The notes under the pieces were generated by a model. The model made no database searches and was not told where the DNA came from. It saw nothing but the letters and a program-made list of their open reading frames with translations. The position numbers and the translations under genes are program-made. From Pseudoduganella guangdongensis (GTDB taxonomy: Bacteria > Pseudomonadota > Gammaproteobacteria > Burkholderiales > Burkholderiaceae_D), in NCBI RefSeq assembly GCF_009857475.1, contig NZ_WWCJ01000030.1, positions 1-51,919 of the forward strand: a stretch of DNA of 51,919 nt, given 5' to 3'. Each line of letters opens with the position of its first letter. Position 1 is the first letter of the stretch. Positions 24,169 through 33,136 of this stretch are shown piece after piece.

Positions 24169-24825
24169 CTACCGAATTTCAATTGGGAAAACTAATTCGT
24201 CGGCCACCAGGTACAGGCGATCCGTGCCTTGAGGAATCAGGGGATGCCCGCCGGTAAAGGCCCCAAAGGCCGGCAGGATGGCGCGCTGCGCGCCCACCAC
24301 AAAACACGGCAAGCGCAGCGACTCGCGGCCGCTGCGCAAATGGTAAACCGGATGCACATGGCCCGCGATCACATAGCCGTCGTTGGCCAGCTCGGGATGG
24401 TGGCACAGCGCAAACGGTCCGCAGCGGAACGGTTCATCCACCAGCGTCATCGCCAGCACGGCGGCGGGATCGCCGGCACGCACATCGTGGTTGCCGCGCA
24501 CCAGTACCAGCTCCAGTTGCGCATGGCGCCGGCGCCACGCCAGCATGGCCTGCAGCGTCGCCTGCGCCCGCGCCGCTTTCGCATGCAGGAAATCGCCCAG
24601 GAACACGATGCGCGCGATGTCGAAGTCGCGCAGCAATGCGTCCAGCGCCGCCAGGTTTTCGCTGGTGGTGCCGCGCGGCACCGGCACGCCCAGGGCGCGG
24701 AAACTGGCAGCCTTGCCGAAATGGATATCGGCCACCATCAGGGTGCGCGCGGCGGGCCAGTACAGCGCCTTTTGCGCCAGCAGCAGCACCTGCTCCCCCG
24801 CCAGTTCCACCGCGCAGCCCTTCAT
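24169..24825 (-). CDS. pdeM: Ligase-associated DNA damage response phosphoesterase/endonuclease PdeM
   Basis: This calcineurin-like metallophosphoesterase has 218 residues. The metal-binding motifs are in order: VADIHFGK (31-38), FLGDFLHAK (75-83), VRGNHDVRAG (109-118) and later AGHVHPVY. That arrangement matches the PdeM family found with bacterial ATP-dependent ligases. Its ATG overlaps the helicase stop by four bases (ATGA), so it is translationally coupled and is the last gene of the recQ-exonuclease-ligase-helicase-pdeM run. Its role is presumed end-processing or nucleolysis in DNA repair. Confidence 0.92.
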   Translation of the reverse strand: MKGCAVELAGEQVLLLAQKALYWPAARTLMVADIHFGKAASFRALGVPVPRGTTSENLAALDALLRDFDIARIVFLGDFLHAKAARAQATLQAMLAWRRRHAQLELVLVRGNHDVRAGDPAAVLAMTLVDEPFRCGPFALCHHPELANDGYVIAGHVHPVYHLRSGRESLRLPCFVVGAQRAILPAFGAFTGGHPLIPQGTDRLYLVADELVFPIEIR

Positions 24826-27386
24826 GGCCCGGCCGCCTTTTCCAGCTCACGCAGCATGCGCGCCACACGGTCCTGCAAGCGTTCGGTGGTGAGTTTTTCG
24901 CGGAAGCGCTCCACCATCAGCGCAAAGCCAAAGGGCGTGGCGCGGCGCACTTCGTGGAAGCTCACGCTGCGCTGCTGTAGTTGTAACAGTGTGGCGCGCA
25001 GGCGTCCCAATTCAAGCTCCTGCTCCAGCACCTCGCGCTGGGCCTGCGACAGCAGCAAGTTGCCGGCGTCGTGCTTGCGAAAGACTTCGAAGAACAGCGA
25101 GGAGGATGCCTGCAACTGGCGGTTGCTTTTCGGCTGACCAGGATAGCCCTGGAAGATCAGGCCCGCGACGCGCGCGATTTCACGGAAACGGCGCTGCGAC
25201 AGTTCGCCTGCATTCAGGCTTGCCAGCACGTCCTCCAGCAGGTTCTCCGTATTGAATGCGCCATCCTCCAGCGCCGCCCGCCACGGCATGGCCTCGGGTG
25301 CCAGCAGCTCGAAGCCATAGTCGTTGACCGCGATGGAAAAGGTGGCGGGCCGGCTGCGCGCCAAGCGGTAGGCCAGCAGCGCGGCCAGGCCGGTATGCAC
25401 CGCGCGCCCGGCAAATGGGTAGGCGAACAGGTGGTGCCCTTCCCTGCTTTGCATCGACTCGATGACGGTGGTGCCGGGTGTGGGCAGGGCCGACCAGCGC
25501 TGCTGGATCGCGAGCAGCGGGCGGATAGCCTGCATCTCGGGGCATTCGTAGCGGCCCTCGCTGGCGCGCCGCAACTGCTCCAGCGCGGCGTGCGCAAGCT
25601 CGGACGACAGCGGCATCTTGCCGCCCTGCCAGCGCGGCACGGCGCCCTTGGCGCCGCTGGCGCGCCGTACGTAGGCGGTCATCTCGTGCAGGCGCACGAA
25701 CTCCAGGATGCGGCCGCCAAACAGGAAATGGTCGCCGCGCGACAGGCGCGCCACAAAGCCCTCCTCCACGCTGCCCAGGCTGCCGCCATTCTGGTACTTC
25801 ACCTGCACTACCGCTTCCGACACGATGGTGCCGATGCCCATGCGGTGGCGGCGCGCAATGGCGGCGTCGGGCACGCGGTAGACGCCGTCCTCGTCCGGCA
25901 GCACGCGGCGATATTCCGGGTAGGCCACCAGGCTTTGCCCGCCGCGCGCCACAAAGTCCAGCGCCCATTGCCATTCGCTTTCACCCAGGGCGCGATAGGA
26001 CCAGGCGCTGCGCACTTCCTGGTACAGCTCTGCGCTGCGGAAGCCGCCGCCCAGCGCCACCGTGACCAGGTGCTGCACCAGCACGTCCAACGGTTTCTCG
26101 GGCGGGTGGCGCGCTTCGATGTGGCGTTCGCGCACCGCCTCCTTGGCGCCGGCCGCTTCCAGCAGCTCCAGGCTGTGGGTCGGCACCAGCGTGATGCGAG
26201 AGCTGCGGCCGGGGGCGTGGCCCGAACGGCCGGCCCGCTGCAGCAGGCGCGCAACACCTTTGGCGCTGCCGATCTGCAGCACGCGCTCGACCGGCAGGAA
26301 GTCGACCCCGAGGTCCAGGCTGGAGGTGCAGACCACCGCCTTCAATTTGCCCTGCTTGATGCCCTGTTCGACCCAGTCGCGCACTTCCTTGTCCAGCGAG
26401 CCGTGGTGCAAGGCGATCAGGCCGGCCCATTCCGGCCGCGCGGCAAGCAGCTTCTGATACCACAGCTCCGCCTGCGAGCGCGTATTGCAAAACACCAGGG
26501 TGCTGGCATGCTGCGCGATTTCGTTGGCGACCGGCTCCAGCATCTGGATGCCGAGGTGGCCGGCCCAGGGAAAGCGCGCGGGATGTTCGGGGATCAGGGT
26601 GTCGATCAGTAGCGCCTTGGCCACCTGACCTTCGACGATGGCGCCGCCGGGGGCCAGCGCCTCGCACGCCTGCTGCAGGTTGCCCAGCGTGGCGGACAGG
26701 CCCCACACGGCCAGGCCGGGGCGCCAGCGGCGCAGGCGCGCCAGTGCGAGCTGGGTCTGGACTCCGCGCTTATTGCCCATTAACTCGTGCCATTCATCGA
26801 CGATGGCCATATCGAGCTGCGCGAACAATGCCTCGGCGTCGGGCCGGCTAAGCAGGACGGTGAGGCTTTCCGGTGTCGTCACCAGGGCATGCGGCAGCTG
26901 GCGCGCCTGGCGCGCGCGGGCAGCGCTGTCGGTGTCGCCGGTGCGCGCTTCGACCTGCCAGCCCGGCAGCAGCTCGGCGGCGCTCGATTGCAGCGCGCGC
27001 AGCGTGTCGGCGGCCAGCGCGCGCATTGGGGTGATCCACAGCACGCGCAGGCCTTGCTGGCGGCCCGGCTGCGCGCGCTGCAAGGCGGCCAGCCAGAGCG
27101 CCAGCGTCTTGCCCGAGCCGGTGGTGGCGTGCAGCAGGCCGGACTTGCCCTGCTGCGCGGCGTCCCATACGGCGCGCTGGAAAGGGAACACCTGCCAGCC
27201 GCGCGCCGCGAACCAGGACTCCACTTGGGTGCGCGACGGCGCCCGCAGCGCCGCCCCTGCACGCCCCGCGCCGCGCGCCGTGGGCGATGCGGCGGACGGC
27301 TGCGGGTCGGACGCCTGCGGATCGGGCGCTGCCGCGGTGGCGCGGCGCGGCGGCAGCGGGCGTGGCCGGGGGAAAGCGGGGCTCAT
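24822..27386 (-). CDS. Ligase-associated DEXH-box DNA helicase (Lhr-Core type)
   Basis: The superfamily 2 helicase of 854 residues has a Pro/Ala-rich N-terminal 50 residues. Walker A is ATTGSGKTLALWLA (about 87-100), motif II is VDEWHELMGNKRG, and the C-terminal RecA domain has CTSSLDLGVDFLPVERVLQIG and LLQRAGRSGH. A winged-helix and Lhr-type C-terminal region follow. Lhr-Core enzymes translocate 3' to 5' on single-stranded DNA and unwind RNA:DNA hybrids. It overlaps the ligase gene upstream and pdeM downstream by four bases each. This is the helicase of the ligase-associated damage-response set, not full-length Lhr (about 1500 residues). Confidence 0.93.
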   Translation of the reverse strand: MSPAFPRPRPLPPRRATAAAPDPQASDPQPSAASPTARGAGRAGAALRAPSRTQVESWFAARGWQVFPFQRAVWDAAQQGKSGLLHATTGSGKTLALWLAALQRAQPGRQQGLRVLWITPMRALAADTLRALQSSAAELLPGWQVEARTGDTDSAARARQARQLPHALVTTPESLTVLLSRPDAEALFAQLDMAIVDEWHELMGNKRGVQTQLALARLRRWRPGLAVWGLSATLGNLQQACEALAPGGAIVEGQVAKALLIDTLIPEHPARFPWAGHLGIQMLEPVANEIAQHASTLVFCNTRSQAELWYQKLLAARPEWAGLIALHHGSLDKEVRDWVEQGIKQGKLKAVVCTSSLDLGVDFLPVERVLQIGSAKGVARLLQRAGRSGHAPGRSSRITLVPTHSLELLEAAGAKEAVRERHIEARHPPEKPLDVLVQHLVTVALGGGFRSAELYQEVRSAWSYRALGESEWQWALDFVARGGQSLVAYPEYRRVLPDEDGVYRVPDAAIARRHRMGIGTIVSEAVVQVKYQNGGSLGSVEEGFVARLSRGDHFLFGGRILEFVRLHEMTAYVRRASGAKGAVPRWQGGKMPLSSELAHAALEQLRRASEGRYECPEMQAIRPLLAIQQRWSALPTPGTTVIESMQSREGHHLFAYPFAGRAVHTGLAALLAYRLARSRPATFSIAVNDYGFELLAPEAMPWRAALEDGAFNTENLLEDVLASLNAGELSQRRFREIARVAGLIFQGYPGQPKSNRQLQASSSLFFEVFRKHDAGNLLLSQAQREVLEQELELGRLRATLLQLQQRSVSFHEVRRATPFGFALMVERFREKLTTERLQDRVARMLRELEKAAGP

Positions 27387-29020
27387 GCCGGCGCCTGCGC
27401 CAGCAAGGCGCGCAAGGTGTCGAGCGTATCGGCGTCCTGCACCGCCTTGTCCTCACGCCGGCGCAGGATGCGCGGAAAACGCACCGCAATTCCCGACTTG
27501 TGGCGCGGCGACAGGGCGATGGCCTCAAAGCCGATTTCAAACACCATGCTCGGTTTCACGCTGCGCACCGGCCCGAAGCGCTCGATGGTGGTGCGGCGGA
27601 TGGCGTTGTCCACCTGCGCGATCTCGGCATCGGTCAGCCCCGAATACGCCTTGGCAAACGGCACCAGGCGCGCCTCGCCACCGTCCTGGCGGTCCCACAC
27701 CGCGAAGGTGTAGTCGGTGTACAGGGAAGCGCGCCTCCCATGTCCCGCCTGGGCGTACACCAGCACCGCATCCACGCTGTAGGGATCGATCTTCCACTTC
27801 CACCAGGTGCCGACATCCTTGGTGCGCCCGACCCCGTACTGCGCCTGGCGCGCCTTGAGCATCATGCCCTCCACGCCACGGCTGCGCGACTCGCCCCGCA
27901 ACCCGGCCAACTGCGCCCAGTCAGTGGCAAGCACCAGCGGCGACAGGCGCAATGCGGCATGCCCCACCTGCGCCACCAACTGTTCCAGCAGCACGCGCCG
28001 CTCATGCTGCGGCAGCTGGCGCACATCCACCCCATCCAGTTCCAGCACGTCGTAGGCCACCAGCACGGCCGGCAGCTCCGCCAGCAACCGGGCGCTCAGG
28101 GTCTTGCGGCCAATGCGCTTCTGCAGGGCGGCAAACGGCGCCGGCGCAGCGCTGCCGGGCGGCCACACCAGGATTTCGCCATCGACCACCGTCCCGGGCG
28201 GCAAGGGAATCGCCGCCAGCTCCGGGAAGCGCTCGGAAATCAGCTCTTCGCCGCGCGACCACAGCCAGTTCAGGCCGGAACGCGAGACCAGCTGCGCGCG
28301 CATGCCATCGTATTTCCATTCCACCTGCCAGGCCGCCAGCTCGCCCAGCGTGGCAGGATCGGCCTGCAAGGCATGCGCCAGGAAGAAGGGATACGGCTGC
28401 CCGCCGCGCTCCGCGTGTTCCGTCGCCGACGGCGCCGCAATCAGCTGCAGGAAGCCCTGCGCCGTGGGCCGCACGCTGCCGTCGGTCCAGCCCATCAGGC
28501 GCTGGGCAATCAGCTTGCTGTCCAGCGCCGCGATGGCGCTCAGCGCGCGCGTCACCAGCAGGCGCGAGACGCCGACCCGGAAGCCGCCGCCGATCAGCTT
28601 CAGCAGCAGGAAGCGCTCGCGCGTCTCCAATTCCTCCCAGTAGCCGAACAGCGCCGCCCGCACCTGCTCCGGCGGCGCCCCGCGCAGCGGTGCGATGCGC
28701 TGCTCGACCCATGCCGCCAGCCCCAGGTCGCTGCGGCGCTGCGGCGCCGGCAGGATGTGGGCGATGGTTTCGGCCAGGTCGCCCACCGCCTGGTAGCACT
28801 CGTCGAACAGCCACTCGTCCAGCCCGGCGTACTCGGTCGCGTACTGCCGCAGCAGCTTGACCGGCACCGCCTGGCGCGGCTTGCCGCCCGCCAGGAAGTA
28901 CACCGCCCACGCCGCATCTTCCGGCGCGGCGCGGCTGAAATAGGCTTGCAGCGCATCGAGCTTGCGCTTGGTCGCCGTGGTCTCATCCAGCTCCGCGTAC
29001 AGGCGGGCAAATTCACGCAT
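27383..29020 (-). CDS. ATP-dependent DNA ligase (cisplatin/LigB-like, ligase-associated cluster)
   Basis: The ATP-dependent ligase of 545 residues has an N-terminal DNA-binding helical domain (about 1-190). The adenylation domain has the nucleotidyl Lys K236 in EWKYDGMRAQL, the VVDGEIL motif, and GVEGMMLKARQAQYG (motif IV region). The C-terminal OB domain holds KWKIDPYSVDAVLVYA and a terminal RFPRIL. The ATG at 29020 overlaps the end of the exonuclease gene by eight bases and fits the family start MREFARLYAEL. It seals nicks, presumably in the specialised repair reaction of this operon, in addition to the cell's NAD-dependent LigA (not in the window). Confidence 0.94.
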   Translation of the reverse strand: MREFARLYAELDETTATKRKLDALQAYFSRAAPEDAAWAVYFLAGGKPRQAVPVKLLRQYATEYAGLDEWLFDECYQAVGDLAETIAHILPAPQRRSDLGLAAWVEQRIAPLRGAPPEQVRAALFGYWEELETRERFLLLKLIGGGFRVGVSRLLVTRALSAIAALDSKLIAQRLMGWTDGSVRPTAQGFLQLIAAPSATEHAERGGQPYPFFLAHALQADPATLGELAAWQVEWKYDGMRAQLVSRSGLNWLWSRGEELISERFPELAAIPLPPGTVVDGEILVWPPGSAAPAPFAALQKRIGRKTLSARLLAELPAVLVAYDVLELDGVDVRQLPQHERRVLLEQLVAQVGHAALRLSPLVLATDWAQLAGLRGESRSRGVEGMMLKARQAQYGVGRTKDVGTWWKWKIDPYSVDAVLVYAQAGHGRRASLYTDYTFAVWDRQDGGEARLVPFAKAYSGLTDAEIAQVDNAIRRTTIERFGPVRSVKPSMVFEIGFEAIALSPRHKSGIAVRFPRILRRREDKAVQDADTLDTLRALLAQAPA

Positions 29021-30017
29021 CACCCGCCTCCGCCGCCTCATCGTCGCCAAACTCGGTGTCGAAGGCCTTCGCATCCAGGCCGTTCTGGCACAGCCAGCGC
29101 ACCATCACCGGGATCGAACCGTGCGTCACGATCACGCGCTGCGCGCCGCTGGCGCCGATGGCCTGCAGCAGTCCGGGCCAGTCGGCATGGTCGGACAGCA
29201 CAAAGCCCCGGTCCACGCCGCGCCTGCGGCGCGCGCCGCGCAACTGCATCCAGCCGCTGGCGAAAGCGTCGCTGAACTCGCCGAAACGCCTGATCCAGGG
29301 CGAGCCCGCGGCCGACGGCGGCGCCAGCACCAGCGCCTGGCGCAGCGCGGCCTTGTCGATGTCGCCCACCATGACGGTGGCCGGCAGCGCCACGCCCGCC
29401 TCACGGTAAATGCGGTTCAGCGGCTCCAGCGCGCCGTGGCACACGATTGGGCCGATGCCGGCCGCCAGCCCGCTGAGGATGCGCTGCGCCTTGCCGAAGG
29501 CGTAACACAACAGCACGCTGCAGCGCCCTTCCGCCGCATTGCGCCGCCACCAGGCATTGATTTCGTCGAACACCTGCGCCTGCGGCTGCCAGCGGTAGAT
29601 CGGCAAGCCGAAGGTCGACTCGGTGATGAAGCAATCGCAGCGCACCGGCTCGAACGGGGCGCAGGTGGCGTCCGGCTCCACCTTGTAGTCGCCCGATGCG
29701 ACCCATACTTCGCCGCCGTACTCCATACGCACTTGGGCCGAGCCGAGCACGTGCCCGGCCGGGTGCAGCGATATGCGCACGCCCTGGTGCACCACATGTT
29801 CGCCGTACGCCAGGCCCTGCACCGTGATGTCGCCCAGCCGCGTGCGCAGGATGCCCGCGCCGGGCGCCGCGCACAGGTAGTGCCCGTGGCCGCGCCGCGC
29901 ATGGTCGCCGTGGCCATGGGTAATGACGGCGCGCGTCACCGGCTGCCAGGGATCGATATAGAAATCGCCCGGAACGCAATACAGCCCCTCCTTGCGCACC
30001 ACTACCATGTCCGGCAT
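29013..30017 (-). CDS. Ligase-associated DNA exonuclease (metallo-beta-lactamase fold)
   Basis: The 334-residue MBL/beta-CASP-type nuclease is of the mRNA 3'-end-processing/SNM1-like group. The metal site H-x-H-x-D-H is at residues 34-39 (ITHGHGDHARRG). Later conserved parts are LHPAGHVLGSAQ, VASGDYK, CFITESTFGLP and VLSDHADW. AGGAG lies eight bases before the ATG. It starts 18 bases after recQ and overlaps the ligase gene. Homologues always travel with the ligase and Lhr-like helicase, and the enzyme is presumed to trim DNA ends before ligation. Confidence 0.93.
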   Translation of the reverse strand: MPDMVVVRKEGLYCVPGDFYIDPWQPVTRAVITHGHGDHARRGHGHYLCAAPGAGILRTRLGDITVQGLAYGEHVVHQGVRISLHPAGHVLGSAQVRMEYGGEVWVASGDYKVEPDATCAPFEPVRCDCFITESTFGLPIYRWQPQAQVFDEINAWWRRNAAEGRCSVLLCYAFGKAQRILSGLAAGIGPIVCHGALEPLNRIYREAGVALPATVMVGDIDKAALRQALVLAPPSAAGSPWIRRFGEFSDAFASGWMQLRGARRRRGVDRGFVLSDHADWPGLLQAIGASGAQRVIVTHGSIPVMVRWLCQNGLDAKAFDTEFGDDEAAEAGDA

Positions 30018-30035
30018 GCCAGGCTCCTGGTTGAC

Positions 30036-31463
30036 CTAATTGATCCCGCTGTCGATGGTCGGCGGGGCGATGCAGTTGTCGCACACGCCGCAACGCTCGA
30101 TGCCGGCAGACTGGTCGCCAAAATAGTCCAGCAGCAGTCTCCAGCGGCAGTAGCCGCTCTGTGCATAAGACACCATTTGCGCCAGCGCTTCGCGGTCGCG
30201 CTCCTGCTTTTCACGATAGTGCTCGGCCTTCCGCTGCAGGTCAACCGGGCGCGGCGCGGCTCCGGTCAGGCGGTATTGCAGCTTGCGGTCCTGCTGTAGC
30301 CAGCCGCCTTCCTTCAGCAGTTTCAACGCCACCTGGCTGCGATGGTCGCGCGGCCGCTCGCCCTTGGCCACAGCGTCAAAGGCGCTTTGCAGCAACGCGG
30401 CATCCGGATATTGCCGCGCCAGGAAGAACTGCTGCACGCGCTTGTCCGCGTGGAAGTACAGCAAGGTGCACTCCGCCGCTTCCCCGTCGCGCCCGGCGCG
30501 TCCCGCTTCCTGGTAATAGGCGTCCAGGCTGGCCGGCACCTGCAGGTGGATCACGAAACGGAGGTCGGCTTTGTCGATCCCCATGCCGAAGGCGTTGGTG
30601 GCCACCATCACGCGGCGCGCGCCGGACATGAACATTTCCTGGTTCTGGCGGCGTTCCGTCGCATTCAGTTTGCCGTGGTACAGCGCCACGCTCTCGCCGG
30701 CCTCCTCCAGCGCTGCCAGCATGTCCTCGGCCGCTTTCACCGTGGCGGCATAAATGATGCCGCTGCCCGCCGTTTCGCGCACCAGGCGCAGCGCTTCGGC
30801 AGCGCGTTGGTCCGGGTTGGTGACCTGGCGCACGGCCAGGTGCAGCTTGGGCCGGTAAATGCCGGTGTTAACTACCCGCATGGCCGGTGCCCCCAGCTGC
30901 TGGCGGATATCGTCCACCACCTCGTCGGTGGCAGTGGCGGTCAGCGCCAGCACCGGCGGACGGCCCAGCGCATCGAGCGCGGCGCCGATATCGAGGTAGG
31001 CCGGGCGGAAGTCGTGGCCCCAGCGTGAGATGCAGTGGGCCTCGTCCACCACCACCAGGCCGATATCGGCCTGGTGCAGCAGCGACATGAAGTCCGGCGT
31101 GGTCAGCCGCTCCGGCGTGCAGAACACGATACGCTCCTGCCGTTCACGCAGCCCCTGCTGCGCTTCCTGCTGCTCAACGGCCGGCACCTTGCTGTTCAAT
31201 TGGTCCGCCGGCAGGCCGATATCGTCCAGCTTCTCCACCTGGTCCTTCATCAGCGAGATCAAGGGCGACACCACCACCGTGCTGCCTTTCAGCAGCGCAG
31301 CCGGGATCTGGTAGCACAGCGACTTGCCGCTGCCGGTGGGCATGATGGCAAGCGTGTCGCGGCCCGCCAGCACGCTGTCGATCACTTGCTGCTGGCCGGG
31401 GCGCAGATGTTCCATGCCAAACACGTCGCGCAGCACTTTGCGGATTTGATGATGAGTAGTCAT
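30036..31463 (-). CDS. recQ: RecQ-family ATP-dependent DNA helicase, short form without HRDC
   Basis: The 3'-5' DNA helicase has 475 residues against about 610 for E. coli RecQ. Walker A is MPTGSGKSLCYQ (41-52), motif II is VVDEAHCISRWGHDFRP, and the arginine-finger region is YYQEAGRAGRDGEA. After the helicase core, a winged-helix-like part (SQVALKLLKEGGWLQQ) precedes the zinc-Cys motif (CRWRLLLDYFG, then CGVCDNC), and the protein ends just after it. It therefore lacks an HRDC domain and has an unusual order. The ATG at 31463 matches MTTHHQIRKVL. It is followed after 18 bases by the ligase-associated exonuclease, so it probably heads that operon. Confidence 0.92.
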   Translation of the reverse strand: MTTHHQIRKVLRDVFGMEHLRPGQQQVIDSVLAGRDTLAIMPTGSGKSLCYQIPAALLKGSTVVVSPLISLMKDQVEKLDDIGLPADQLNSKVPAVEQQEAQQGLRERQERIVFCTPERLTTPDFMSLLHQADIGLVVVDEAHCISRWGHDFRPAYLDIGAALDALGRPPVLALTATATDEVVDDIRQQLGAPAMRVVNTGIYRPKLHLAVRQVTNPDQRAAEALRLVRETAGSGIIYAATVKAAEDMLAALEEAGESVALYHGKLNATERRQNQEMFMSGARRVMVATNAFGMGIDKADLRFVIHLQVPASLDAYYQEAGRAGRDGEAAECTLLYFHADKRVQQFFLARQYPDAALLQSAFDAVAKGERPRDHRSQVALKLLKEGGWLQQDRKLQYRLTGAAPRPVDLQRKAEHYREKQERDREALAQMVSYAQSGYCRWRLLLDYFGDQSAGIERCGVCDNCIAPPTIDSGIN

Positions 31464-31528
31464 GGGGCGCAAGGTAACCCGTTTGCTGGTAAGATGTCGG
31501 CGACCTAAGTAACATACCGAGTGGCAAC

Positions 31529-32038
31529 ATGTCTTTTTCCCTGACCGAAACTACCTACAGCACCGACACCCCGGAAGCCAAGCGCGCCATGTATGCCGAC
31601 CTGCGCTCGCAGCTGAGCGGCCTGGTACACGGCGAGTCCGACTGGATCGCCAATACCGCCAACGCCAGCTCGCTGGTGTTCAACACCATGCCGGGCCTGA
31701 ACTGGGCGGGGTTCTACTTCATGCAAGGGCCGGATGAGCTGGTGCTGGGCCCGTTCCAGGGCAAGCCGGCCTGCATCCGCATCAAGAAGGGCCGCGGCGT
31801 GTGCGGCAGCACCGTCGAAAAACGCGCCACCATCGTGGTGGAAGATGTGCACGCCTTCCCTGGCCACATCGCTTGCGACGCCGCCTCGCGTTCGGAGCTG
31901 GTGGTGCCGATTTTCGACAAGGATGGCGCGGTGATCGGTGTGTTCGACCTTGATAGCCCACGCCCGGGCCGCTTCGACGCCGTCGACGCCGAGGGCATCG
32001 AATCCCTGGTGCGCATCCTCGAACAATCCCGCCCCTGA
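31529..32038 (+). CDS. msrC: Free methionine-(R)-sulfoxide reductase (GAF-domain fRMsr)
   Basis: It reduces free L-methionine-(R)-sulfoxide in the cytoplasm. The 169-residue GAF-fold protein keeps the three family Cys: C82 (PACIRIKKG), C92 (GRGVCGSTV) and C116 (GHIACDAAS). Also present are the active-site segments NWAGFYF and VFDLDSPRPGRFD. Length is standard. It is transcribed away from recQ with 65 bases between the starts. The following 253 bases (32039-32291) hold no supportable gene, only a G/C-rich dyad at about 32057-32078 without a T run. Confidence 0.94.
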   Translation: MSFSLTETTYSTDTPEAKRAMYADLRSQLSGLVHGESDWIANTANASSLVFNTMPGLNWAGFYFMQGPDELVLGPFQGKPACIRIKKGRGVCGSTVEKRATIVVEDVHAFPGHIACDAASRSELVVPIFDKDGAVIGVFDLDSPRPGRFDAVDAEGIESLVRILEQSRP

Positions 32039-32291
32039 TATACCTCATACGTCGCCCCGGTCGCGCTTGACTGGGGTGGATGCCAGCACCTGGCCTGCCC
32101 TGTGAGCGGACGCGCATTGAGCTCCTGGTCAAGCACTATCCCAGCTTACGGCACGACCTTGCAGGCGAGTCGGCAGGCGGACACCCCTTGGCAACACAGC
32201 AAGCCGCGCGCGAGATCGGTTTGGCGCAAGCGGTCATGCCGGCGGCGCCGCCATCCACGGTGGACGAATTGTCGGACTTCGACTTCGAACC

Positions 32292-33128
32292 TTATGCCAG
32301 CAAGGCATTGCCCATGGAGCGCGCTTCCGCGGCGGCGAGGTCGAGCAGCTCGGCCAGGTCGGGGAAGGCTTCCAGGCAGTGCAGCATGTCGGCGCGCCGC
32401 ACCAGGTAATCGTCCTGCGGCGCCAGCACTGGCGAAAGCACCGGGCACAGGTGGCGCGCCAGCAGCAGGGTGTCGCGCAGTCCCACTGGCGGCAGGCTGA
32501 TCGCGCCGTCGCGCAGGGAAATGATGGCGGCGGCGACCTGCTCCGGCACCTGCAGCTTGCGCAGCACTTCGCGCGACACGATTTCCTGCACCGGCCCCAT
32601 GCGCGGCCCCAATTCCTCCAGCACCCCCGGCACCTGGTCGGCCTGCGACAGCAAATAGAAATTGCCCGCCTCATGCACGATGCCGGCGAACAGCGCCGTA
32701 TCGGGATCGCTGCGCGTGATATGGCGCGCCACCTGGTAGGCAATGGCGGCCACATGGGCTGAATACTTCCACAGCTGGTCGGCGCGCTCGCGCAACTGCG
32801 GGTCGCGCAGGCGGGCGCCGAACTGGCGCACCACCATGGCAGCCGCCAGCGAATACAGGTTGCGGTAGCCCAGGCGCATAACGGCCGCGCGCGCGCCGGT
32901 GATGGGCGGCGCGCCATGGCGGCGGAACACGGCGGCATTGGCCAGCGCCACCGCGCGCGCGGCCAGCACCGGTTCGCCCAGCACCTTGCGCGTTACCTGG
33001 TCGTCATGGCACTCGGGGTCGGCCAGCGCCAGCTGCAAGGCCAGGGCGGCATTGACGCTGGTGGGGAACACCAGTTCCCCCCGCTGTACTTCCGAAATGA
33101 TAGTCGCGATATCCCTGAGCTTTTCCAT
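32292..33128 (-). CDS. HDOD domain-containing signalling protein
   Basis: The 278-residue protein is mostly one HDOD domain: FPTSVNAALALQLALADP, GEPVLAARAVALANAAVF, ITGARAAVMRLGYRNLYSLA and HVAAIAYQVAR are typical helices. The segment TALFAGIVHEAGNFYLL resembles the degenerate HD motif. HDOD proteins lack the metal-dependent phosphodiesterase activity of HD-GYP and act in signalling by unknown means. It begins eight bases after the chemoreceptor gene stops, same strand, so it is likely co-transcribed with it and may work in the same sensory output. Confidence 0.88.
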   Translation of the reverse strand: MEKLRDIATIISEVQRGELVFPTSVNAALALQLALADPECHDDQVTRKVLGEPVLAARAVALANAAVFRRHGAPPITGARAAVMRLGYRNLYSLAAAMVVRQFGARLRDPQLRERADQLWKYSAHVAAIAYQVARHITRSDPDTALFAGIVHEAGNFYLLSQADQVPGVLEELGPRMGPVQEIVSREVLRKLQVPEQVAAAIISLRDGAISLPPVGLRDTLLLARHLCPVLSPVLAPQDDYLVRRADMLHCLEAFPDLAELLDLAAAEARSMGNALLA

Positions 33129-33136
33129 GCAGGAAA

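Noticed and set aside
32080..32409. Open frame of 109 codons on the plus strand after msrC
   Set aside because: Its 3' half lies over the HDOD gene in antisense, it has no good ribosome-binding site, and the protein lacks any recognisable feature.
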